Origin: Daphnia pulex
Lineage: Eukaryota; Arthropoda; Branchiopoda; Diplostraca; Daphniidae
Assembly (NCBI RefSeq): GCF_021134715.1
Contig: NC_060023.1
Span: forward strand, 11,346,001-11,410,000
Length of the DNA: 64,000 nt
Direction: 5' to 3'
Within the stretch, counting starts at the first letter, position 1. Each line of letters opens with the position of its first letter. The notes beneath the pieces are model-generated. The model was not told the origin of the DNA and did not search any database. It saw nothing but the letters and a program-made list of their open reading frames with translations. Positions 11,248 to 25,390 of this stretch are shown one piece after another. The position numbers were made by a program, and so were the translations under genes.

Positions 11248-11437
11248 CTTAAATGTATTTATCTTCATAGAGGTTAAAGTCAAATTAATACATTTTAACA
11301 TCAAACATCATTATATTTTTACTCTTGTTGCGTTTTCATTTGTAAAAATAAAATTTTAATTAATAAAATTCAAAATAAAAAATAAATACAGTATCGCGAG
11401 TTTCTAGTACATCGATTATTGGCTTACCCGATATAAT

Positions 11438-11445
11438 TATCGATA
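11438..11445. promoter_or_regulatory. DRE-type TATCGATA motif between SURF1 and exd
   Basis: An exact TATCGATA lies 190 bp after the SURF1 stop and about 490 bp before the exd start codon. In insects this octamer is the DREF-binding element of housekeeping promoters. Here it may mark the exd promoter; that is inference from position and motif. Confidence 0.4.
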
Positions 11446-11935
11446 CTTACCTTTGTGATCGCGTTCTCGCGTCTTTTTTGCTTTGTCCCGTCGATAATCT
11501 CGGCGATCTCTGGTAATTATTTTATGAGCCTTTGAGAAATGTGATTCAGTCTGTTTGAATACTAAACAACTCGTGAATTCCCGGTTTCAAATTGTGTGTC
11601 AAGTCAGTAAAGAAAGTTTTTATTCTAATTGAAAGAAATACGCTACGCAAGCAAACTTCTCTTCCATGGCGGACGCTTGTCGCCTTGGGCATTTTATAAG
11701 ACGTTGGCATTTTTATATTAACCGAAGCCAATTTTTGTTATTTACGATTGCTTTCTTGCAATACTAGTGCTTTGTTGTGTCTAGTACATTTCATTTTATG
11801 TTTACATTTCATGAAATCACATGTATGGATGTTAGTAAACGGAAAGTCATTGTTTACAGGGTCTTTATTGCCAGGTCCTGTAGCCTGAAGGCAATACGTT
11901 TTGTGCAGTGACATTGGAAGATTTCATTGCTTTTG

Positions 11936-13644
<1,709 letters not shown>

Positions 13645-14696
13645 GGGGTGGACGAGTGCCCCTTCTCCTCCTCCACCCTATTTCTCGGCAAATCAACTCT
13701 TAATTTACTAACTTCATCAGATCTTGATCATACTGTGCGTTACAAGCTATCTTCAGCTGTTCGATTAACTCGTTCTAACCCATCTCGTACTCCTTCTTTT
13801 GTCCCTTCCTCTCAGTGCAGCTTTGTTGTTTCGTCTTGATAGAAAATGTTTCTGTGGATCACCTCGATCGGTGCTTGTTTTTTCTCATTTGTTTCAGAAA
13901 CCTCTGTAGTTTTAATCGCTTTTGCGTATAGTTGAAACCGTCGATGTAGTCGTTATCGTTTTTATTTGACAACTAGAAGTGAACCGAACATCTCCGATTA
14001 CAATCACGTACGCTCTCCCGTCACCGAAAAAACGATCATCAGTATTCTCGAAAATCCACATCCCACGGACCCGAGTCCTATTTCTAAAAAAACAAAAAAA
14101 ACACAAGAATTCCCATCAAGTTTGCGTTTTAACTGAAAAAAAATACTTTTCTTTTGATATGGTGGTGGAACCGAATGCAATTTTTGGTATTAGAATATTT
14201 TGCAGTTCCTCCTCTGTCCTATAAAAAAAATGACTGGCGCTTTGAAGTGAAGCTCAAAATATTTCTTTCTCGTTGGTACGTTTTTATATTATTTTCCACT
14301 AATCCGTGTCTCCTTTTTAAACACTATATTCATCTGTTCACCGCGCAAATCCTTGCCATGAAATCATGTACAACCAATACATCCATTTCTAGGTGTCAAC
14401 GTTCTTATTTTTTTCTCATTATTTTTTGAATGTTTTCAAATTTCAACCATCCCGAGGGTTGATGATGCAGTTCGTGTATCAGCGGCTCAGCGCCTTTCAG
14501 TGGTAGCAGATTTACATGTTGCATTTCGTGGAAGAGTGGTAGCAGACGGCAAATCTCTGACGTATTGTAGTCTGCTAACTTCTTTATTTTCTTTTCACTT
14601 ATTTTGCTGCGCAAATAACTTGATTACGAACCGTTTTTGATTATCTACTACTTACCTTCTGTTTTAAAAGTTCTTGCTTCTCATAAACGGCATAAA
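13645..14696 (+). other. exd 3' UTR and spacer
   Basis: This stretch after the exd stop has T-rich runs and only short frames without family matches. It most likely holds the exd 3' UTR and the promoter of the next rhodanese gene. No repeat or RNA gene was seen. Confidence 0.5.
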
Positions 14697-15387
14697 ATGT
14701 CATCAGCACGCCTTTTTTCTCGGGCTTTAGTGAACATAATTTCAATGCCTTCAAATATCTGTCTTCATAGTCGTTATTGTTCAGAAGCTGCTGTTAAACT
14801 AGGTATGATTCAACTTCATGTAAATATGTAATGTTAAGAAATGTTTGTGTTCTGTCTGGAATCTTGGAATGAATTCTTTGTCATTTTCCAGGCTCTATTG
14901 ATTTTGAATCAGTGAAAGCTGGACTAGATAAGAAGAGCTTGACATACATAGATGTTCGTAATAGAAGTGAATTGCAAAAGGATGGCACGATTGTAGGAAG
15001 CTTCAACATTCCTTGTAAGAATTTAGTAGAAAGATTAATTTTAATAAGTGACTTCAATTTTGAGAAATTAACAGTGCCAGAGGTAACCAATGCATTTGCC
15101 ATGAGCCCTGAAGATTTCAAACAAAAGTATGGCTTTCCCATGCCAGAGAAAAATGCAGATAACATTATTGTGGGCTGCCTGTTTGCAATCAGATCAAAAG
15201 AAGCTGGATTGTTTCTTCAGAAAATTGGCTATAACACCATAAGGTGATCATTGTAATCTTCCCTCATTAAACTCCAGCAATCTGCCTACCTTTATTACCT
15301 ATACTTTTTTATATAAATTAATTTTTTAGGATTTATAATGGAGGCTTCAATGAATGGAAAGCTAAAGATGGACCCATCACTAAATAA
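14697..15387 (+). CDS. Rhodanese-like sulfurtransferase, copy 1 (TSTD/Hsp67B-type), likely mitochondrial
   Basis: Four exons (14697-14802, 14892-15014, 15075-15243, 15330-15387) give 151 residues. The first 35 look like a mitochondrial presequence (Arg/Ser-rich, few acids, MSSARLFSRALVNIISM). The single rhodanese domain follows: SLTYIDVRNRSELQKDG, FNIPLPEV, FKQKYGFPMP, then the catalytic loop in IIVGCLFAIRSKEAG with Cys as the persulfide-carrying residue, and IYNGGFNEWKAKDGP. The small 60-bp intron at 15015-15074 has no stop in frame, so an unspliced reading looks deceptively continuous; comparison with copies 2 and 3 shows it is an intron. It heads a run of three paralogues sharing the same intron positions and phases. 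Likely role: thiosulfate:thiol sulfur transfer. Confidence 0.88.
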
Positions 15388-16015
15388 TTTTTTTCCTTGT
15401 AAGTGGACTGATATGAAAGTGAAGACACATGCATCGTATTGGTATTAGAAAATCGTAGACGAAAATTAAATTCTGTGTTTAAATTCTGTAATGCGCTCTT
15501 TAATTCATTCAGAGAACAGAAAGATTGCGATTGTGTGATCGCTGATCGGTTAATTTTTTTGCAGAATTTTTGAATTTCTATCAATTTTTTGTGACATTGC
15601 CAGACCACAGATGAAGACCACGAATAAAGAGAGATAAGATGATAAAAAATAAGGATAAGATTAATAAGATTCAAGACCAGATAAAAGCAGAGTAATAATA
15701 GAATTAATATTTAATTTATTCAACACAAAGCCCACTGACCGCACTGACCACTGTCGACTGGTGAGAACAACTTTGTTTTTTAGTTACCTAGGAGATACCT
15801 ACCTGCTAGCAGCCTGCTACGCACCTGACGACCTGAGGCTGAGACCTGACATAGTAATCAGTTCCATTCCAGTCCCGTCGTCCCGTAGCTGTTGAATAAA
15901 TAAGCAAGGTACGGTTTGCCGAAGGTTATAGGCACCTCGCATGCATTGTATCACGAAGCTTTCGAGGCGGTTAGTTCAGTTCCAGTACAGCAGTTTCGCT
16001 AAATTTACATCCAAC

Positions 16016-16690
16016 ATGACTCAACCTGGTAACTTATTATTGGCATTTAGAGATTTAGCTTTTTATTGTTTGCATTTAGACATTTTTTGTTTATTATTTG
16101 CATGACATTCACATTTGGTGTTTTTATTGGCATTTAGACTTTAGACATCAGAGTGTGAGAAACAGCAAGTCATTGTTATTTGTTCTTGATTCCAGGTACA
16201 ATTGATTTTGAAGAAATATGTGCTGGTCTAGAGAGCAAGAGTATCACTTATATGGATGTTCGCAATCAGAGTGAACTGCAGAGTGATGGACAAATTGTCG
16301 GAAGTGTCAATCTTCCATGTAACATACTTTTAAACCACAATATATTTAAAAATTCTTAAAATAGAAATAATCTTTATTATTTCAGTGCCTGAAATAATAG
16401 AAGCATTTGCGTCTCCTGATGCTGATTTCAAGAACAAGTATGGATTTGAAAAACCAGACAAAAGTGCTGCTCTGGTTGTGGGATGTTTGGCAGGCAAGAG
16501 AGCTGCAGCTGCCGGAGAACAGCTTGAAAAACTTGGCTTCAGCAACTTTAGGTATGGTATTGCTTTTAATATTTGTAATGAGTACCATAAGACCTGCATA
16601 AAACTAAGATAACGAGACTTTATCTCAAGGGTGTATCCTGGAAGCTTCAGTGATTGGAAGGCTAAAGGAGGAGCCATATCAAAACCATAA
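16016..16690 (+). CDS. Rhodanese-like sulfurtransferase, copy 2 (cytosolic form)
   Basis: Four exons (16016-16028, 16196-16318, 16386-16551, 16630-16690) give 120 residues. Exon 1 carries only MTQPG, so there is no presequence and the protein is probably cytosolic, of the size of human TSTD1. The domain shows SITYMDVRNQSELQSDG, VNLPLPEIIEAF, KNKYGFEKPDKSAAL, the active loop GCLAGKRAAAAG with the catalytic Cys, and VYPGSFSDWKAKGG at the end. The intron positions and phases (1, 1, 2) match copy 1. The short first exon with a 167-bp intron suggests that presequence-bearing and presequence-free forms arose by exon 1 replacement. Confidence 0.9.
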
Positions 16691-17328
16691 TTTTGTATTG
16701 TTCTTAAATACTGCATTTAGTTATGCAGAACAGCATCATTTAGCTGTTTAAGGGTGCAAGGTTTGTGAATTTCTTATTATTATTCGTTGTAAAATGAAGC
16801 AATAATTAATACAGACGTTATTTACTTGAAAATTTTCGACTACGTGTTGTGGTGACTGACGGTGAGTTCTGTATGGTCAGGATTTAAAAAAATAATTGAC
16901 TACCCAAACTAGAAAATCAGCGAGATGTTATTCGTTCATCGCAGACTTCAAGAGAAACGCGGAAGGTAAATAATTAGTTAAAATTTTTAAGTAGCCTTGC
17001 CGTAAGACTTTGCAAAATTATGATTGACCTGACCTATTTCTATTTGAATAATAAGGTGATAAATTTAGCCTAGTGTGTAAAAAAAAAGCCATGAAACCCA
17101 GATGGGATAGGATGTTGTCTACGTGAGGTGATCCACGTAGACACCTGCGAACACAGCCAGCAAGCCTGCGGCATAAGAATTCGTAATCGTTCAGCATCTG
17201 GGCAACAATAAATATGAGGCGCGTTGCAGAGTGGACGAGCGAAGTTCGGTTAATCCCAGTATCCTGTACAGTCTTGCTCTGTCTCTTTTCCGAAGTCGAG
17301 TGATCCTGTCCAAATTTCTTAATGTAGC

Positions 17329-18000
17329 ATGGCATTATGGAGTTGGATTCGAGCTGTTATCGGAACAAGAGATTTCCACTATTTGATTGAATACCTTTTG
17401 CGTTCTCTCATCGCCACTGAATCCCCAGGTAGACAGTTTGATTCTTGATTTCTACTCTTAATCGATCCTGCGTGTTAATTTCCGTGATTGCTGCTGCTTG
17501 TTGTTGAGTTACATTTTGACGAGATCCGGGACCGATTGAATGATCACAGTCTCATTTATCTGGATGTCCGTAACAGAATTGAATTGCTGGTTGATGGGAA
17601 AGTAGCCGGCAGTGTTAATATTCCGGGTAAGCGGAATTTGCTTTAGTACTTTATTTTTTAATGTATCAAGTCTAAAAAAAATGTCCAATGTCAGAAACTG
17701 AATTAGAAGGCGCATTTGATAGAAATGATCGCGAGTTTTTCGCTCTATACGGATTCTGCAAACCAACCAAAGGAGCTGAAAATATTGTGGTTGCCTGCCA
17801 CTCTGGGAGACGGGCCATTACCGCTGTAGAAAAACTTTTAAGATTAGGATATGGTTCTATCAAGTAATTTGCTATCTAAGCGTTTAGGATTTTTTTCTAG
17901 GATTTTTTTATTTTTGGGGTTCATTATTTTTTATAGGATTTACAAAGGAAGTTTCCTGGACTGGAAGGCCAGAGGTGGTTTCATTGTAAAACAGTACTAA
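17329..18000 (+). CDS. Rhodanese-like sulfurtransferase, copy 3; first exon uncertain
   Basis: The core exons are clear: 17509-17626, 17695-17863 and 17937-18000. They encode SLIYLDVRNRIELLVDG, SVNIPETELEGAF, YGFCKPTKGAENIVVACHSG with the catalytic Cys in CHSGRR (closest of the three to the classical rhodanese loop), and IYKGSFLDWKARGG, ending VKQY. The last two intron positions and phases match copies 1 and 2. The upstream exon is a problem: the best candidate (17329-17428, MALWSWIRAVIGTRDF...) ends in phase 1, but the acceptor at 17508 would need phase 0, so joining them hits a stop. Either another first exon is used, or there is a one-base error or mutation, or the gene is losing function. 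The start given here is provisional. Confidence 0.7.
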
Positions 18001-19446
18001 AATACTAAAAACACTTGAAAAAACAAAAGATGCACAAACTAATTCGAAGCCCTCAAATTCTAATAACGCCCTGTTTTATCATTGCCAGAAATTTTAACGT
18101 ATTTAGATGGCTCAATATTAGATTGAAATCCTAAAATCTTAATCAGGATTCCTCACCGTAGAAAATACATTTATAGAATTTGCACCTATTTTGCTTTTCG
18201 TATTCTGGGAACCGATACACATATTGGTTAACGATTCACGTACGCATCTCATCTAGCATATGCCTCAATTTGGACCGACTATTCTAAAAGTTTGTTTGGA
18301 CTTTGATTGTCAAAGTGCCAAAATTCCATCCAGCATATATTCGTAATAGAAGGCACCAAAGTGTTGTCTGTTATTTCTACCCTGAATTGTCAACGACCTC
18401 TAAAATAAGGTAAGCGGCAACATTTTTTTCAAAAAGGACATGTTATTTCTATTGATCCCAGTGCCTTTCTCTTTTTTGAATATGTTGAATCGCAGCTAAC
18501 GAAGTCAACGGTACAATATTACGACCGTTGATTGTATATACGTACCGCCTATAATCGAAATTGAATTTGTGTGTGTAGGTAAGCATCAGACTTTGCAACC
18601 ATCAACAAGACGATACGACTACAACTAATCGATACCTTCCGGCCTTGCTATAAAGATCAGCGTCCGCCGGATTCCCCACGATTTGAAAAGCATCTGGAGA
18701 GCGAATGATACTGCACTGCAATCTGTAGCTGACATTATCCATTCCTTAATGTTGGAAAGTGAATGTCGGTATTTGGAAAAAGAATCGGACTTCCGAAATT
18801 TGTAATCAGACAGCAGCAGCTGGCCGGAGAAGGTAAGTTCACTGTCCGTAGTATAGAAAGCACTTTCTTTATCAATATCACTAATAACCCGAGTCAATGG
18901 TCGGGGAGAGGAATGAATTTATAGCTTAATAATACTTGCCACGATGAGAAAAAGAAAAGATTTGGAAATTCACTTTTTATCTCTAATGGATTGTCGATAC
19001 AACGGACATGGCCGAATGATTACATTTCTCTAGTTATTACGCACTCGAGTCTCCACAAGAAGTTAAAAAGGTACTGCATGAATAGCCGTGCGAGAATTTT
19101 TGTTAACAACGGTAAGGAAACCCAAATTAACCATTGGTTTTTCTATGAATACCGTTTTTTTTATTGTTAAATTATTTTTAAATCTTTTTTTAAAAAGATG
19201 TTTACGGCCTCTCGTCGGCAAACAAACTGTGGCATTCTCATGTTTCTCTGTTTTCATTAACGGTAAATGTTTATGTTGTGCAGGAAGCAAGGCGATAGAT
19301 TTTGTTCCCATAATAATAAGCGGAAAACATTAGCCATCACATGATCGGGAAAGAAAGAGAAAATCCACGGATAACTGTACACCCGGAAAAGAAAAAGAAG
19401 AAGAAAAACACACCGGATCTGGAACCCGGAAGAAAAAAGATGCGCA
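18001..19446. other. Intergenic, no gene seen
   Basis: Between the rhodanese cluster and the collagen-like gene only short frames without protein character were found on either strand. The last 200 bp are A-rich and lead into the collagen-gene promoter. Confidence 0.6.
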
Positions 19447-19452
19447 TATAAG
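19447..19452 (+). promoter_or_regulatory. TATA-like element of the collagen-like gene
   Basis: TATAAG lies 55 bases upstream of the ATG at 19502, in a GA-rich context. The spacing suits a start site near 19477. Confidence 0.4.
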
Positions 19453-19501
19453 AAGATGCGATATCGGAGGACAGAACCATTTCGTCACCGGCAGTAAGAA
19501 A

Positions 19502-22500
19502 ATGTTGTCTTCTTCGCTACTATGTAGCAGTTTCGTCATCTTGTTAACTATCATCGTCAGGAGCCATTGTGATACTTATCATCATCATCATCATAGAGGA
19601 TATGCAACACTCAATCCCATTTTATCATCTAAATCATCTCCTTCCGATTTGGATTCTGCGCTGGAACACGTCTCTGAGAATTCGACAAAGTTGAACCATC
19701 GTAAACGGGGTAAAATTCAATTATTTCAAAGTTCATGTTCAACATTTATCGTCATTTCGTTAATGTAGGGAAACATCTTTCGGTCCCTGTCCCCGTTATG
19801 AATAACTCGATAGAACATCCACCTCTTGATAACGCGCTTCAATCCAACGAGTCAATCCCACTGTTGAAGGAAAATTCAGCGGAAGACAAATCGCCTGATG
19901 ATGGAGAGTCTAGAATTAATCCACGTTTCGTTGGATTTGAACTCGTTGGCGGCGAAGGCCTTCATCCCCATTGGAGGCACATACAAAAAGGTAAGCGAAC
20001 AAAATAAATCGTTGCATTATTCAGTAAGTTTTAAATACGGCTCGTTATTATCAACGACTTTAGGTGTGGATACCCATGAAGAAATGGCTGATGCGATTGG
20101 TCCACCGATTGTACATATAACGCTTGCTGATGATGAACCTCCTGGTGATTAGCTTTTGACCCAACAATTAATGTGTTGTATTGTAAGACTGACACATTTT
20201 ATTTATCATAGATGAAGGCCTAATCAACCGTGAACTAGAAATAGGACAACTTTTTCAAGAAACTTTTAGAGCCGATTGGTCTCTACTATCTGATCGTCTT
20301 AGTAGGCTAGCAAGTTGGTTCAATATCGGAAGGTTTCTCAAAACGAAAATAGGATTCGGAAGGTTTTTGAAATTCTCTTCCGGATCAACTTCAGGAGCAA
20401 CAACAACAATTATTGCAGGGCCACCAGGTAAATTGATTTCTCTTTGTTCCTGTTCTGTGACATGCATCAATTGTGCACTATTATATGTCTATCGATAAAG
20501 GTCCTCCTGGTCCAACCGGCCCGACTGGTCCTTCCGGAGCGACCGGTCCAACTGGACCTGCTGGAGTTGATGGAGTGGGAATTCCAGGCACTCCGGGCAT
20601 TCCCGGAATACCTGGAACGCCAGGAGCTGCTGGTGCAGCTGGAGCACCAGGGCCGACCGGGGTAATTCATATTAGTCGGCATTCCCTTGATAACGCCGAT
20701 CTTGATTGAATTTTGTATTCCTTTTTTATTATTTTGGTACACTACTTGAAACCTGCGTATCTACTGATGAATAACAGGCGACGGGACCGAGTGGTAAGAA
20801 ACGTTTTACTTTCCTAGTATTTTATTACTTTGATGCTAATTTTTAGGACCAAGCAGGGTTATATCTAGTAAAATAAATAATAACGTTTCCTGATTTGTTT
20901 GGTCACAGGAACTTCAGGTGCCGCTGGGCCCACTGGGGCGAATGGACCTCCTGGCGCTCCTGGACCGAGTGGGTCGCCAGGTAAAGGAAAAAAAAATTTC
21001 GAATGAATGAATCAGAATTTTTGTCAAAAATTAATTTTTATTTAATACTGCTGCGACGAATGTTTGATTCTAGGTTATTATTTCTTGAATTCTCTCTTTT
21101 TGATTATTAGGACCTGCTGGGGCATCCGGACCACCTGGTGCTGCTGGTTCAGCTGGTAAGGCAACAAAATTAACACAAATTATAATTTGAAGTTTGCATA
21201 TATGAAACCAATTCCTGTTCCTAGGTCCTACTGGTGCTACCGGAAGTATAGGAGCTCCAGGTAATTCGTTCAAGTTTCCTTGGATCCATTTTTCCTATAT
21301 TTATCTATGTTTATCCATGTCATATTCCAAGGTCCAACGGGTCCAAGCGGTTCAACTGGTCCAACTGGAGCAACAGGATCAACGGGGGCCGCTGGATCGG
21401 CGGGAGCGACGGGTCCACCAGGTGCTACAGGTAAGCGAACGCAGTGAATCATTGAATTATTGAATTATTAATTATTATTTTTTTAATTTTTTAATTTTTA
21501 ATTATTATTTTTTTCAGGTCCCGCAGGATCATCGGGAGCTACAGGTAATTTACCAGTTTCCTTTACTTAACAATTTCGCTTAATTTTAACAACTTGTTTC
21601 TGTTTACTTCTAGGTCCTACTGGGCCGAGTGGATCGGCTGGACCTACTGGTCCACCAGGTCAAACTGGATCGGCCGGAGCTCCTGGCGCTGCAGGCTCGA
21701 CTGGTAATAACAATCATTGGATCCTTTTTCTGAAACTCTACAAGCCGCCCGATAATAAATTTGTTGTATGAATGGTTTACAGGGGCGGTTGGGCCACCGG
21801 GACCGCCTGGAAGTGCTGGGGCAGCGGGGGCTGCTGGCGCTGGAGGTTCAGCCGGGGCTACAGGTAGACCCTTTACGCACCTTCAGAAACAAAATAAAGT
21901 TTATTAAGACTTTTTATTTTTGTTCTGTACTTTAGGACCTTTTCTGTTGTTTAGAACATTGTATTAATTGTCAATTTATGTTTGCAGGTCCTCCGGGTCC
22001 ACCTGGAGCAACAGGAACAACGGGGGCCGCTGGATCGGCGGGAGCGACGGGTCCACCAGGTGCTACAGGTCCCGCAGGATCATCGGGAGCTACAGGCAAT
22101 TTACCAGTTTCCTTTACTTAACAATTTCGCTTAATTTTAACAACTTGTTTCTGTTTACTTCCTTACTTCCAGGTCCCACTGGGCCGAGTGGATCGGCAGG
22201 CCCCACTGGTTTGTTAAATTTAGAAGTCAATTTATGAATGAAAATGAATTTAAATTTGAATTTACCAGGTCCACCAGGTCAAACTGGAACGGCTGGAGCT
22301 GCAGGCGCTGCAGGCTCTACTGGTAATATCAATCATTGGATCCTTTTCTGAAACTCTACAAGCTGCCCGATAATAAAATGTTGTTCGAATGGTTTACAGG
22401 TGCGGTTGGGCCACCAGGACCACCGGGAAGTGCTGGGGCAGCGGGGGCTGCTGGCGCTGGAGGTTCGGCCGGGGCTACAGGTAGACCCTTTACGCACCTT

Positions 22501-25390
22501 CAGAAACAATATAACGTTTATTAAGACTTTTTATTTTTGTTCTGTACTTTAGGACCTTTTCTGTTGATTCTGTCTATTAATTGTCAATTTATGTTTGCAG
22601 GTCCTCCGGGTCCACCTGGAGCAACAGGAACAACGGGGACCGCTGGGGCTGCAGGTGCAGCAGGTTCAGCCGGGGCTACAGGTATAGTCTCTTTTGCTTC
22701 TTCAGAAGATTCAGATTTGATCAAGAGATGAAATGAAATTCTAAAAAGAATCTGAATGAATCTGAATGCAGAATATCATTTAATTAACCATTCATTTTTT
22801 ACTTTAGGGCCTCCCGGGCCTCCTGGAGCAGCAGGAGCTCCTGGCCCTCCAGGGGCTCCAGGAGCCGCCGGCCGTATCGGGGATGAAAATGGTGAATATA
22901 GCGATGATGACGATTCAATCAATATAGAATCAATCAACGGTGCACAGACATCCGACAGCCTCAATGCACTTGTAAGTTTTTGTGTGAGAAGCATAGTGCT
23001 ATTCTCATTGGATTGCCTCAACATCAAAATTCTTAACGTTTAGATGGATAATTCGACTGGACTTGAGACGACGACAAACCACCCAGAGAAAAAGCCTATA
23101 AGGGTGCTGAAAAAGCCGGCGAACAAACCGGATCCCAACACTAATTCATCCGTGCCAGAGCAAATAGAAAATAATTTTGATCAACCACAAGGAACGGTGG
23201 ATTCATTGGCGATGACATCGGTAGCGGTGTTGGCAGATGTTGTTCGAGATTCGCCCCTGGTATAGTAAATTGAAATAATTTGCATCTCGCCAAAAACTAA
23301 ATTTACCGTATTATTTCAATAGTTTCTTCAACCAGAGCAAGTGTCAGTTCAATGGCCACCGACAGGGCAGATATTGAAGCCCATTGAATCGCTACACTCG
23401 GAGCAAAACGCGATTCAAAATCTATCGTCACAACAAACGGAGACTATGCTGGTACCTGGGTCACTGCAATTTGATCAAAATATGGGGTCAATTTCATTGC
23501 AGTCTGAGCAAATAACGCAGCCGCTTGAGCCCATCAATTCAAAGGAGAAACCAGTTGAAACTGTAAAGGCGGAATCACTCGAGTTCTCTCAGTCGGAAGA
23601 AAACGATTCTGTGCTGCTCATGGGCGAAATACTTAAGCAGTTTGAGATCGTCACGCAAAAGCCTTTCGAGTTGGAGACTAATCCGGGTGAATCTTTACTC
23701 CCGGAGCCTATTGTGGAGAAATTTGGATCGTTTCAGACGGAGAAAACGACGGAACCGCTCGATTGGAAGCCACCTGTTAACATTACAAATCCGCCAATTG
23801 AATTCGGTACGGAGAAACCATTCGAGTTGTTACCAACGGTGCAAATTGAGAAACAAAAAGTCGAATCACTTCATCAACCGCAACAAAATCTCACCGAGTC
23901 GCCATCAGATAAAACCACGCCTGTTAAATCCGGAGAACAAGTGCAAATAGAAAAGAAACAACAAGATAATTCAGATGAATCTGTACTGCCAGTGCAAATA
24001 GCGGAGCAATTTGATTTCATTTTGCCACATCATTCATTCGAGTTGGAACAACCTGAGAAGCCGATTGAACCTTTTAAACCGGAAGATATCAAACATTCAG
24101 AATCATTGCCCCAGAAAAATAAGGAAGAAACATTGGTTGATTCAATTGTTGAAATGGTTCCGCCCACGAAGAAGGTGGATTCGCAAATACAATTCGAGCA
24201 AACAACTATGAAACCAATCGAGTGGATGCAAGTAGAGAAAAACAAGTCAATTGAATCTGTGCCGGAGCAAAAAGAAAAGCCAGGTAAATCAATAGAGATT
24301 AAGCAAAAGGTGAATCCACTTGAGAAATTGCAACGAATGACGAAACTAGCAGAAATGGCCAAAAATTATTCAGAAAAATCAGCAGATGCAGAAGAGCAGC
24401 AAGCCGGGCAAATAGAAAAACCAGTAGAGCACGCACAGGCACAGGAAGTGAATGCACACGAACATGCGCAACAAGACCGAAATGAGAAACCAAATGATTT
24501 ATTATTACTCCAGCCAACAGATATGCCATCCGCAGTTGAACTCCTAGCGCCACCGATTGAAAAGGTGAGAGATTGAAACGGATGACATTAATTATGTTAC
24601 ACGCAATGATTCTATTATGACGAAAGGAAATGTAGGATTCAAAAATTTGAATTTTTTTTTCTGGCCTAATTTGGAATAAAACAGGTTGACGAACACCAAA
24701 TTCAGCATCATCCGGATGAAAATTTGAATGTTGCAACAACAACTGAGCAAGTTGTGTCCGAGCTGGACGACGAAATTTCACGAATCATACAAACTTTATC
24801 AGGTAACTCTACTAAAATTCTGCGCTTTCTATAGAGCTCTAAGAACATTAATAAGTAGAGTGTAGAAAAGATATCATCAAATTCATAGTATGTAATTCAA
24901 TTCTTCCCTCGTTGCTCAACAACTAGATGGATATGATTCAACATCTGAGCAAGAAGTGCTTACCGATCTTGCAAATTCCACAAATAAGGGTGAATTGCGC
25001 ATACCCGATACAACCGTCATTCCAACTTATCAACAAGAAAGTAAACCTACAGAAGAAAATCTAAGTGGTAACACTTGGAAACCAGAATTTGTTGTTTACA
25101 TTTAATAGTTTGTTACTCGCCTTTGAATTTGTTTTGTTTTAGCGATTTCTCCGGTCTACCCCACGCTAAACGAAAAATATGAAAAAGAAGAAACAGCAGC
25201 TGATTTGCTCCGAAAATTTTACTCATCATATATTCGTAAGTTTTTATAAACTAAATAAAGGCTATTGAAAATAACACTATTATAACTTTTATTGGGTATC
25301 ACTTAATTTTTTCGCACAGGACCAGCAAGAAAAACTGAATCAGTTGATCATCTAAAGATAGGGGAAATACATCCCAATCATAATAGCTGA
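19502..25390 (+). CDS. Secreted collagen-like protein with long Glu/Gln/Pro-rich tail, 1252 aa
   Basis: Twenty-five exons join in phase: 19502-19709, 19769-19990, 20064-20144, 20212-20427, 20501-20661, 20778-20793, 20909-20980, 21111-21155, 21225-21260, 21332-21430, 21518-21544, 21614-21703, 21783-21863, 21988-22095, 22173-22208, 22269-22322, 22400-22480, 22601-22681, 22808-22971, 23044-23259, 23323-24564, 24685-24802, 24927-25067, 25143-25235, 25320-25390. A signal peptide ([17 protein letters not shown]) and a five-His run (residues 27-31) lead to an N-terminal region of about 240 residues with no known domain. Exons 5-19 encode Gly-X-Y repeats rich in GPT, GAT and GSA; most are multiples of 9 nt flanked by phase-1 introns, as in fibrillar collagen genes. 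The remaining half is charged and rich in repeated motifs like EKPIE and SEQ. There is no C1q, NC1 or fibrillar C-propeptide. Likely extracellular matrix or cuticle material. One intron (after exon 14) uses a GC donor. Confidence 0.85.
21332..22480 (+). repeat. Tandem duplication of a collagen exon block with discordant introns
   Basis: Exons 10-13 with their introns (21332-21863) are repeated as exons 14-17 (21988-22480), offset about 617 bp at exon 13/17. Intron sequences are also shared: the text after exon 13 (gtagaccctttacgcacc) recurs after exon 17, and the text after exon 11 recurs after exon 14. Two introns differ between copies: 21431-21517 is present only in copy 1 and 22209-22268 only in copy 2. 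Confidence 0.88.

Noticed and set aside
20467-21452. Minus-strand Gly/Pro/Ala-rich frames
   Set aside because: Mirror images of the collagen exons; the plus-strand frames have exact Gly-X-Y register and splice phase.
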